From Shewanella marinintestina (GTDB lineage: Bacteria > Pseudomonadota > Gammaproteobacteria > Enterobacterales > Shewanellaceae): DNA of 64,000 nucleotides. Position numbers and translations under genes: made by a program. Below are positions 57,515 through 64,000 of the stretch, piece by piece. The DNA is taken from contig NZ_JAKILC010000002.1 in the NCBI RefSeq assembly GCF_023283845.1, positions 1-64,000 of the forward strand, in the 5' to 3' direction. The notes under the pieces were generated by a model. The model was not told where the DNA came from and searched no databases. It saw only the letters and a list, made by a program, of their open reading frames with translations. Positions within the stretch are counted from its first letter, which is position 1. Each line of letters opens with the position of its first letter.

Positions 57515-57892
57515 ATGTTATCTAAACCAATCTACGAAGCGCTCCCATTTTGTTATTTATCGCTCGGGAGCCTTAGCTTTATGTTACTCCCTTCTATTTA
57601 TGCGCAAACACTGGGTATTGTAATCTTTTTATTTGGTAGCCATATTTACCTATTGCGCTCAAGTAATCGCCGTACCGATCCTAAAAGGCGTCGTAAAAAA
57701 GGTTGGCTCCCTGCCTTTATTTATGAGCATATACCACGCCTTTATCTACTATTGAGCCTATTACTTCTAAAAGTCGATTCGACTACTATACCAATCATTA
57801 GCCTTTTATTGATGAGCAGTGCGTTGTACCTTGCCTTAAGACGCTCCCAATATCGTAAGCACAAAACAACAGATGTGCATTGGCTGTCTTAA
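57515..57892 (+). CDS. Conserved-type membrane protein, unknown function
   Basis: 125 residues with four hydrophobic segments (about 8-28, 30-48, 72-88, 92-108) and a very basic cytoplasmic-type loop SSNRRTDPKRRRKKGW between the second and third. I do not recognise the family. Weak ribosome-site context (AAAGGATCTGCAA before ATG). Single gene between slyD and trpR, convergent with trpR. Confidence 0.65.
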   Translation: MLSKPIYEALPFCYLSLGSLSFMLLPSIYAQTLGIVIFLFGSHIYLLRSSNRRTDPKRRRKKGWLPAFIYEHIPRLYLLLSLLLLKVDSTTIPIISLLLMSSALYLALRRSQYRKHKTTDVHWLS

Positions 57893-57931
57893 TGGTTCAT
57901 TCATAATTGAACTTGATATCTGAAAGTGAAA

Positions 57932-58219
57932 TTAAGCTCCATCCATAATGAGCAGTTTAATTGAGTCTCTTTGCTCTACAGGCATATGCTTAAGATAATT
58001 AGAACAGCGTGTAATCGTCGCAATACTAATCTCAAACTCCTGCGCTATTTGGCGCTGGCTCATTTCGCCTTGCAGTAACATTTGAAATACTTTCAACCTA
58101 CCAGCAACAGCACTGCGCTCTTCTTCTGTTAGCAATAGCTCAAATAATACAATTAAGCTTTGCTGATCTGGTTGCATTAATACCTTCTCTAATACCGAAT
58201 CCCACTCTGCGCGCATCAT
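57932..58219 (-). CDS. trpR: Trp operon repressor
   Basis: 95-residue repressor. The helix-turn-helix MSQRQIAQEFEISIATITRCSNYLK and preceding LTEEERSAVAGRLKVFQMLLQG match TrpR; it is slightly shorter at the N-terminus than the E. coli protein. Represses tryptophan synthesis genes with L-tryptophan as co-repressor. No trp genes are in this window. Confidence 0.95.
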   Translation of the reverse strand: MMRAEWDSVLEKVLMQPDQQSLIVLFELLLTEEERSAVAGRLKVFQMLLQGEMSQRQIAQEFEISIATITRCSNYLKHMPVEQRDSIKLLIMDGA

Positions 58220-58303
58220 AACTCCTATTTACAACTAATCACGTACTAGTGCGTCATTACGCACTGATTGTAGCAAGATTATCGAGCCAATACACTTTTG
58301 CTA

Positions 58304-58680
58304 ATACCAATCAGTATAAGAATTAGCGTGGTTCAGAGCACTTTTGGGTAAGCTAACGCAAGGCGAATAACTGAAAGAATGGTAACTCGCTTATAAAGTT
58401 GCTCCACCAAAAAGTAGGTAGCCAAAACGCTCTAGAATGCCGAGTTTTTTTGTGGCCCTGATACTGCGACACCCAAGAAACAAGTGGGAGTTCATCCCTC
58501 GTTTCTCTATGATCCTCACGCGTTATAAACCACATAGAGCTGGTGAATCTCATTAAAGCAAGACTATACGGATATAGAAGGTAGAGTAGTGCAGGAGCAG
58601 TTACCGAGAAGCATTTAATGATCTTGTCTCGGTGTCGCTAAACTCTCGCTGAGCGAATAAACCTTTATATTAGTTGGTAT
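58304..58680. mobile_element. MITE-like element, 377 bp, imperfect terminal inverted repeats
   Basis: Left end ATACCAATCAGTATAAG and right end, read on the minus strand, ATACCAACTAATATAAAG: 17-18 bp inverted repeats with a few mismatches. The interior encodes only a 66-codon frame on the minus strand (58353-58553) resembling a translated repeat, not a transposase. No clear target duplication is visible. I believe similar repeats are scattered in Shewanella genomes but cannot verify it here. It lies between trpR and the cytochrome c' gene. Confidence 0.6.
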
Positions 58681-58803
58681 AGATATCACTCATTTGTAAC
58701 TAAGAGTAACTATTATGAAAAACGATTGGTGCTGATAGGATAAAACTATATACAATGGCGGCAGGACGGATCACATAACACAATAAAAACGTGAGAAATA
58801 ACC

Positions 58804-59265
58804 ATGAATAAGATTGCAAAGATGAGCCTTATCGCACTAGCTGCAACAACAACGTTCGCAACAAGTGTTTACGCAAATAACTTTAAAGAAGCGGAAGACG
58901 CAGTTCATTACCGCCAATCTGCTTTTAGTATGATTGCCTATAACTTTGGTGATATGGGTGCCATGTTAAAAGGCAAGAAAGAGTTCAACGCCGAAGTTTT
59001 TGCTATGCGTGCAGAAAATGTTGCAGCGCTATCTAAGCTACCATTAGAAGGCTTCATCGCGGGTTCTGACAAAGGCGACACCGAAGCCCTTGCAAAAATT
59101 TGGAGCGATAAAGCAGACTTTGACGCTAAGATGAAGACCTTTCAAGAAAATGCAGCAGTTCTTGCTCAAGTTGCAGCTAAAGGTGATAAAAGAGAACTTA
59201 AAAAAGCTTTTGGTAACACAGGTAAAAGCTGTAAAGGTTGTCACGACGTATATAAGAAAGACTAA
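58804..59265 (+). CDS. Cytochrome c'
   Basis: Periplasmic four-helix-bundle haem protein, 153 residues. Signal peptide ending VYA|NNFKEAEDAVHYRQSAF, an expected mature start for cytochrome c'. The single CKGCH haem site is close to the C-terminus (143-147), typical of class II cytochromes. Function in this family includes nitric-oxide binding. Faces a cytochrome b561 gene and shares its terminator. Confidence 0.93.
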   Translation: MNKIAKMSLIALAATTTFATSVYANNFKEAEDAVHYRQSAFSMIAYNFGDMGAMLKGKKEFNAEVFAMRAENVAALSKLPLEGFIAGSDKGDTEALAKIWSDKADFDAKMKTFQENAAVLAQVAAKGDKRELKKAFGNTGKSCKGCHDVYKKD

Positions 59266-59285
59266 TTAGTCTTTCTGCCACACAT

Positions 59286-59313
59286 AAAAGCCTGTTTAAT
59301 TAAACAGGCTTTT
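59286..59313. terminator. Bidirectional terminator between cytochrome c' and cytochrome b561
   Basis: A 28-bp perfect palindrome centred on AATT (AAAAGCCTGTTTA and its complement), T-runs both ways. Confidence 0.93.
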
Positions 59314-59336
59314 TAATTGTAAATTCTATACCTTAC

Positions 59337-60029
59337 TTAAAGCATATCAATCACAGGTAACATTAAGTAATTCACAACAAGAGCGCCAATCACAGCCGCA
59401 ATAACAACAGCTTTAATAACAGAGGCAAAGGCAAGTTCATCAGCGTTAATAGCCGCAACCTTAGACTCGGGTAACTTCTTATAACCACTAAACATGGCAC
59501 CAAGGATTTTGTCACCTTTAATCATATGAATCCCAACAGCGAGTACATGCACCGCAGCTAAGATTAAAATCAAATCAAAATTCTTCTTATGTAACCAAGT
59601 CAACCAACTTGCGGTATCGGAGCTCACTAAAGAATAAAGTGGACCTTCAGTAAAGATTTCGTCTGTGGCAAATAAACCTGTCACTAACTGTACGCAAACT
59701 AAGGTAATTAACGTAACTACCATGTAGCCACCAACAGGATTGTGTCCTACAGAAGCTGAGATCCCATCACGCTTAGTTTGAGCAAGATAGTTTATAACTG
59801 TTTTGGGGGAGCGAACAAAGTGACTAAAGCGAGCAGTCTCACTACCTATTATTCCCCAAATAAGTCTAACGCCAATTAACACCATCAAGCCGTAGGCTAA
59901 AATCTGATGCCATTCCATTTCGCCCGCATCGGCGGTCCACCATAATCCTGCGAGCGAGCACAACATCCCCCAATGGAAAACGCGAGTTGGAATATCCCAC
60001 ACTTTAACTTTGACTAGATTTTGTTCCAT
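59337..60029 (-). CDS. Cytochrome b561-type membrane protein
   Basis: 230-residue inner-membrane di-haem-type protein of the bacterial cytochrome b561 (Ni/Fe-hydrogenase B-type) family. Conserved His: TRVFHWGML, MEWHQILAYG and ILAAVHVLAVGIHMIKG, in four or five helices. Likely transfers electrons between quinol and a periplasmic c-type cytochrome; the convergent cytochrome c' gene is the natural partner, by inference. Confidence 0.9.
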   Translation of the reverse strand: MEQNLVKVKVWDIPTRVFHWGMLCSLAGLWWTADAGEMEWHQILAYGLMVLIGVRLIWGIIGSETARFSHFVRSPKTVINYLAQTKRDGISASVGHNPVGGYMVVTLITLVCVQLVTGLFATDEIFTEGPLYSLVSSDTASWLTWLHKKNFDLILILAAVHVLAVGIHMIKGDKILGAMFSGYKKLPESKVAAINADELAFASVIKAVVIAAVIGALVVNYLMLPVIDML

Positions 60030-60338
60030 GTTACGGCACTCTTGAAAAATAATTCATCTGGTGGCGACATTATAAAGCGGGAATTACCTGAGGGCTATCG
60101 AGTTATTTACACTGGGATTTTTGCAAAAAAGGCTAAAGTAGAGTCAACTTATCTAATCCAATATGAGCCAATTTTTCAGGGTTTACAAGGAAATTTGCCC
60201 AGTTATTGTCTATATTTGTCTAAGTGATCAAATAAAAAGCGAACAGTTTAAAAGAGCCAACAAAACGTGATTTAGATCACGACTTTTGATTCTGAGATTG
60301 GTAGTCTGAATTCAAGGAAACAATAAAAGGTTCGAAAT
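60030..60338. other. 309-bp divergent region between cytochrome b561 and raiA
   Basis: Holds the CRP-type site at 60266-60281 and the raiA promoter. The rest shows nothing I can support. Confidence 0.6.
60266..60281. promoter_or_regulatory. CRP-type binding site upstream of raiA
   Basis: CGTGATTTAGATCACG, close to the consensus TGTGAnnnnnnTCACA. Its centre is about 65 bp upstream of the start codon. With a -10-like TAGTCT at 60302-60307 the start of transcription would fall near 60314, placing the site at about -40, a class II activation position. raiA is also CRP-dependent in E. coli. Confidence 0.8.
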
Positions 60339-60701
60339 ATGATAAAGATTACTAGCAAGCACTTTGAAGTTACTGAATCTATCCGCGAACGTATTGAAAC
60401 CAGACTAGGTAAGTTAGCAAGACACGATGTGCAGCTAATTAATCCGCACGTTATTATTGAACAGGAGAAGCAAGGGTTTAAAATTGAAGCTTCTGTCGGC
60501 ATCCCAAGTGCCAAGTTATTTGCCCAGGCGAAACACGACGACCTTTACGCAGCAATTAATGCAATGGGACAAAAGCTGGAGAAACAGCTAAATCGCCTGA
60601 CTCATAAACCAGAAAGTCAACGTCACGCAGCGCTTAAAGTAGAAGATGATGCCATTGATGACGACTTTGATGACAACTTAGAGGAGGAATACGCAGCTTG
60701 A
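60339..60701 (+). CDS. raiA: Ribosome-associated inhibitor A (YfiA/HPF family)
   Basis: Binds the 30S decoding region of stationary-phase ribosomes; 120 residues. MIKITSKHFEVTESIRERIE at the N-terminus and AKHDDLYAAINAMGQKLEKQLNRLTHK match the family; a long acidic tail (DDAIDDDFDDNLEEEYAA) follows. It is the short form without the dimerisation domain. It precedes pheL-pheA, as in E. coli. Confidence 0.94.
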   Translation: MIKITSKHFEVTESIRERIETRLGKLARHDVQLINPHVIIEQEKQGFKIEASVGIPSAKLFAQAKHDDLYAAINAMGQKLEKQLNRLTHKPESQRHAALKVEDDAIDDDFDDNLEEEYAA

Positions 60702-60723
60702 TATCATTGTTAAATTTACACGC

Positions 60724-60749
60724 AAAGCGCACCCTCGGGTGCGCTTTTT
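60724..60749 (+). terminator. Terminator of raiA
   Basis: AAAGCGCACCC/GGGTGCGCTTT with a TC turn, then T-run. Confidence 0.93.
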
Positions 60750-60817
60750 AATGCAAAAAACTCAATAACAACAAGTTTTGATTGACACTCAAGCGCCCCA
60801 CCTTTAGTTTTAATTGC

Positions 60818-60892
60818 ATGAACAAAATCCACACTGCATTTTTTACTTTCTTTTTTATACCCCCTACTTCTGGAGGCGGAATTTCGGTGTAA
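60818..60892 (+). CDS. pheL: phe leader peptide PheL
   Basis: 24 codons beginning MNKIHTAFFTFFFIPP, with five Phe in seven residues, followed by TSGGGISV. Ribosome stalling on these codons would govern the attenuator downstream. The coding sequence for GGAGGC (within TSGGG) can pair with the terminator's GCCTCC arm as antiterminator. Much longer at the 3' side than E. coli's 15-residue leader. Not called by normal ORF thresholds. Confidence 0.88.
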   Translation: MNKIHTAFFTFFFIPPTSGGGISV

Positions 60893-60911
60893 AAACGAAA
60901 GTGAAAATTCC

Positions 60912-60939
60912 AAAGCCTCCCACATGGGAGGCTTTTTTA
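60912..60939 (+). terminator. phe attenuator
   Basis: AGCCTCCC/GGGAGGCT with ACAT loop, then six T, 18 bp after the pheL stop and about 70 bp before pheA. Confidence 0.92.
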
Positions 60940-61009
60940 TGTCAGCAAAGGCAAGTTCTAATTTTTAACTTCAAAAACTCAGTGCGCATTAAAAGATACA
61001 GAGGCCAAG

Positions 61010-62983
61010 ATGAACAAACCACAACCTTTAGATCACACTCGTGAACAGATCACTAGTCTCGACAATGACTTATTAGCGCTACTCGCAAGACGAAGAGAAC
61101 TTAGCCTAGATGTAGCACGCAGCAAAGAGGTTGATGTTAGACCTATCCGCGATACTATCCGTGAAAAAGAACTGCTTTCAAGACTCGTCAAGCAAGGGCG
61201 GGAACAAGGGCTAGATGCCCACTACGTGATTTCACTGTATCAAAGCATTATTGAAGACTCTGTGCTCAATCAGCAAGCCTATTTGCATGGTCGTGCTAAC
61301 CCTGAAACCCAACAGCAACAATATTGCATTGCTTATCTCGGAGCCCGTGGTTCTTATTCATATCTAGCAGCAAGCCGCTACTGCGATAGACGCCAAGTGG
61401 AAATGCAAGACTTAGGCTGCCAAAGTTTTGATGAAATTGTGGAAGCTGTAGAGTCTGGACATGCGGATTATGGATTCTTACCAATTGAAAATACCTCATC
61501 AGGCTCAATCAATGAAGTTTACGATGTTCTGCAGCACACCAGTCTTGCTATTGTCGGTGAAACAACTATTGAAGTAGGCCATTGCTTATTAGCAAATAGT
61601 GGCAGCTCCATTAACGATATCAAAACCGTTTACGCCCACCCGCAACCAATAAGTCAATGCAGTCGCTACCTGAGCCAACACAGCGAATTTAAATTGGAGT
61701 ATTGCTCAAGCAGCGCCGAGGCAATGGAAATGGTCTGTAATGCTAATGATAATAGTGTCGCTGCAATCGGCAGTGCAGAAGGCGGTGCATTGTATCAATT
61801 GGAAGCGGTTGAAACGGGTCTTGCCAACCAAAAAGTCAATCAGAGCCGTTTTATTGTGGTGGCGAGAAAAGCAGTTGAAGTACCGTCACAATTACCGGCA
61901 AAGTGCACCCTGATTATGGCTACAGGCCAAAAGCCTGGCGCATTGGTTGAAGCCTTATTAGTCCTTAAAGCTCGGAACCTAAACATGAGCAAACTTGAGT
62001 CGCGCCCAATTCCAGGCACGCCTTGGGAAGAAATGTTCTACCTTGATATCGACGCTAACCTCTCTAGTGAGCCAATGCAGGCTGCTCTGAAAGAATTAGA
62101 AAGAACTACCCGCTTTATCAAAGTACTAGGCTGTTACCCATGTGAAACCGTTAAACCGACTCAGTTAAGCAATAGTCAGCTAATGATTGAGCCTAACACC
62201 TCGAAAACGACCGCGGTTACAACGCCAACTAGCCATAAACAGCAGCGTTTTAGTAAGCAGTATAAAAATGAACCAACTCAAGTAATTTGCGGACAACTTA
62301 ACCTTGGTAACGGTAATCTAGGTGCTATAGCTCAGGTGCAACTCCCCCTTGATTTACAACAGTTTGAGCAAATGGCCAAAGAGCTAAAAGAATCTGGGTT
62401 CCAAGCGGTTGTTATTCAAGGCTTGAGTCAACAAAGCGATCTCATTAGCTCCATCGATAAATTTAAGCATGCCCTAAGTCAATTTAACCTAGTGTGTATT
62501 TTAGCGATTGAACATGAAACTGATTTAAGCATGGCAATCCAATTTGCCGATGTGGTAATGCTTGCTGGCAACTTAATGTATAACCAAGCCATACTCAGCC
62601 AGCTCGGCAGTTTACTGGTGCCAGTGATTTTAGAGCGAAATGCAATGGCAAGCGTGGATGACTTACTTAATGCGGCAGAAGAAGTGCTCAGCCAAGGCAA
62701 TCAACAGCTAATCCTATGTGAGTCTGGTGTAACCACACTTAATAACTCAGGTAAACCATCGCTAGATCTAGCCGCTTTAGTAGAGCTGAAGGCGATGAGT
62801 CATTTACCGGTTGTGGTTAATCCAAGTTATGCTATTGATGCTGATCAACTAGCAACATTTGCTAAAGCCATTAAGCAGCTAAAAGGTGACGGTGTAATGA
62901 TGAATCTAAGCGCGATAGATACAACGGCTCCCGTTCGTCCTGATGAGCTAATAAAAGCGGTATTAGGCAACTTGTACCACTAA
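61010..62983 (+). CDS. pheA: Chorismate mutase/prephenate dehydratase with a C-terminal DAHP-synthase-like extension
   Basis: P-protein of phenylalanine synthesis: chorismate to prephenate to phenylpyruvate. Chorismate mutase (1 to about 90: DNDLLALLARRRELSLDVARS), prephenate dehydratase (about 105-285: LGARGSYSYLAA, IENTSSGSINEVYDVL) and ACT domain (about 297-375: GALVEALLVL, LESRPIPGTPWEEMFYLD) are complete. The protein is 657 residues, about 270 longer than E. coli PheA. The extension (from about 420) resembles a class I-beta DAHP synthase: LILCESGVTTLN and LPVVVNPSYAI recall LCERGI and VDPSHA. The GPCS and RGGAFKPR motifs are missing. I infer a non-catalytic, perhaps regulatory, domain. 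Confidence 0.93.
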   Translation: MNKPQPLDHTREQITSLDNDLLALLARRRELSLDVARSKEVDVRPIRDTIREKELLSRLVKQGREQGLDAHYVISLYQSIIEDSVLNQQAYLHGRANPETQQQQYCIAYLGARGSYSYLAASRYCDRRQVEMQDLGCQSFDEIVEAVESGHADYGFLPIENTSSGSINEVYDVLQHTSLAIVGETTIEVGHCLLANSGSSINDIKTVYAHPQPISQCSRYLSQHSEFKLEYCSSSAEAMEMVCNANDNSVAAIGSAEGGALYQLEAVETGLANQKVNQSRFIVVARKAVEVPSQLPAKCTLIMATGQKPGALVEALLVLKARNLNMSKLESRPIPGTPWEEMFYLDIDANLSSEPMQAALKELERTTRFIKVLGCYPCETVKPTQLSNSQLMIEPNTSKTTAVTTPTSHKQQRFSKQYKNEPTQVICGQLNLGNGNLGAIAQVQLPLDLQQFEQMAKELKESGFQAVVIQGLSQQSDLISSIDKFKHALSQFNLVCILAIEHETDLSMAIQFADVVMLAGNLMYNQAILSQLGSLLVPVILERNAMASVDDLLNAAEEVLSQGNQQLILCESGVTTLNNSGKPSLDLAALVELKAMSHLPVVVNPSYAIDADQLATFAKAIKQLKGDGVMMNLSAIDTTAPVRPDELIKAVLGNLYH

Positions 62984-62995
62984 CTCAAGTAAAGA

Positions 62996-64000
62996 TTAAG
63001 GTTTGCGCTGAGCCTCGTGCTCAGCGTTACTTTTATCAATTAGACTCGGGATTGTAGTGCCTTGAACCAGTATAGAGAACACCACTACGGCATAGGTCAT
63101 CACCATTAGAAGTTCACGTAAATCAATGTTACTGCCAGCTAAAATCGATACGCCCGTAGGTAAACTCATCGCCATAGCAAGTGCTAAGCCGCCACGTAGC
63201 CCGCCCCAAACTAATATCTTCTCCGCATAAGAGTTATAACGTCTAAAGCGTCTAAACCCGAAATAAGGCAGATAAATGCTGATAATTCGGCCAATAAGCA
63301 CTATCGGCACTGCCAGTAACATAAACCACCATAGCTCAGCGTCAAAGTGGATCAGTAACAACAATAATCCAAGTAGTAAGAACAGTAATGAATTAAAGAA
63401 AGACTCGATCAGCAGCCAAAAACTATCTAGATGCTCCCACTCACTTTCTTTAAGTAATCTAGGCACACTGACATTGCCAATAATTATCCCCGATGCCACC
63501 ATAGCTAAAGGCCCTGACACGCCAAGCATATCTGCTCCAACGTAGCCTGCACTAGGTACAAGTAGCGTCATCAATAAGTACTGAGTTCGCTCTTCAGAGA
63601 AATGCAGCATACCATGTAGCATCGCCGCTAAAATGCCGCCATAAAGCAGCCCACCTAATGCTTCGCGAATAAATAAGCCACTGACACCTGCTACTGTTAG
63701 CGGCTCTGTGGAGAAGGCCACCTGAGATATAGCAACAAAAATAACTAATCCAATACCGTCATTAAACAGTGACTCGCCTTCGACTTGAATAGCGATATCT
63801 TCTGGCGCACCTAACTGCTTAATTATGGCCAACACAGCAATCGGATCGGTTGGTGAGATCAACGCGCCAAACAGCAGGCAATAACTGAAGTTAAGCTGTA
63901 AGCCCAAAAAGCCAGACAACAGGTATAACAAACCGCCAATAACTAAGGTAGAGATAAGTGTCCCGACAAATGCCAGCACAAAAATTTCCCAACGTTGCTG
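62996..64000 (-). CDS. CPA1-family Na+/H+ (or K+/H+) antiporter, partial
   Basis: Truncated at the window edge: the frame is open through 64000, so the true start lies beyond and the GTG at 63979 is internal. The visible part (335 codons) has the core motifs of CPA1 exchangers: ALISPTDPIAVLAIIKQLGA, GESLFNDGIGLVIFVAIS and WGGLRGGLALAMAMSLP, with about nine helices. A short charged tail ends the protein (no RCK/TrkA-C domain). Convergent with pheA, 12 bp apart. Confidence 0.9.
   Translation of the reverse strand, partial: QQRWEIFVLAFVGTLISTLVIGGLLYLLSGFLGLQLNFSYCLLFGALISPTDPIAVLAIIKQLGAPEDIAIQVEGESLFNDGIGLVIFVAISQVAFSTEPLTVAGVSGLFIREALGGLLYGGILAAMLHGMLHFSEERTQYLLMTLLVPSAGYVGADMLGVSGPLAMVASGIIIGNVSVPRLLKESEWEHLDSFWLLIESFFNSLLFLLLGLLLLLIHFDAELWWFMLLAVPIVLIGRIISIYLPYFGFRRFRRYNSYAEKILVWGGLRGGLALAMAMSLPTGVSILAGSNIDLRELLMVMTYAVVVFSILVQGTTIPSLIDKSNAEHEAQRKP

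Noticed and set aside
58353..58553. 66-codon minus-strand frame
   Set aside because: Lies wholly inside the inverted-repeat element; more likely a translated repeat than a gene.
60814..61044. 76-codon plus-strand frame
   Set aside because: It covers pheL, the attenuator and the start of pheA in another frame; the pheL frame at 60818-60892 explains the region better.

Overview
The window reads as chromosome of a marine gammaproteobacterium of the genus Shewanella. The basis is gene content and order: a NagR-type GlcNAc/chitin locus, a minor-pilin operon followed by ispH-fkpB-lspA-ileS-ribF-murJ-rpsT, an HlyU-like regulator, phosphoketolase, tal-pgi, thrABC, slyD, trpR, and raiA-pheL-pheA. The order matches my memory of Shewanella genomes. 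The species cannot be fixed from the sequence alone. Composition is AT-rich and looks even throughout; no phage, transposase or CRISPR array was seen.

Region 1 (1-21.0 kb) is a tRNA-Thr(TGT), then a chitin/GlcNAc utilisation locus: permease NagP, membrane protein NagX, deacetylase NagA, GlcNAc kinase NagK, GH20 hexosaminidase lipoprotein, chemoreceptor, orphan solute-binding protein, a TauE/SafE transporter-SapC-halogenase operon, a second halogenase, a TonB-dependent receptor and the LacI-family regulator NagR. A 14-bp operator (TGACAACGCTGTCA) occurs five times, in front of nagP, nagK, the binding-protein/chemoreceptor/hexosaminidase operon, the TauE/SapC/halogenase operon and the receptor. 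This ties an uncharacterised TauE-SapC-halogenase module to GlcNAc control. Glucosamine-6-phosphate deaminase (nagB) is absent from the cluster. glnB ends this region.

Region 2 (21.2-28.7 kb) holds type IV pilus assembly genes: two tandem FimT/GspH pseudopilins, then pilV-pilW-pilX-pilY1-pilE and a small secreted protein on the other strand.

Region 3 (29-41.4 kb) is housekeeping: ispH, fkpB, lspA, ileS, ribF, murJ, rpsT, an HlyU-like ArsR repressor, an M28 peptidase lipoprotein, yaaA and a sodium:alanine symporter. Region 4 (41.8-50.9 kb) carries carbon metabolism (phosphoketolase, tal-pgi), an OmpA-like porin, a DUF3545 protein, a hemerythrin-like protein, endonuclease IV and a small lipoprotein. 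Fructose-6-phosphate is a shared node of Pgi, transaldolase and phosphoketolase, and is also where GlcNAc catabolism ends.

Region 5 (51.1-64 kb) is the threonine operon with a thrL attenuator, slyD, trpR, a MITE-like repeat, cytochrome c' with cytochrome b561, raiA with a near-perfect CRP site, and pheA with a pheL attenuator. PheA carries a C-terminal domain resembling a DAHP synthase that lacks the expected catalytic motifs. The window ends inside a CPA1 cation/proton antiporter gene.

The least explained parts are the NagR-controlled TauE/SapC/halogenase module, the terminator-like hairpin in the leader of the hexosaminidase operon, the PheA extension, and the 377-bp inverted-repeat element.
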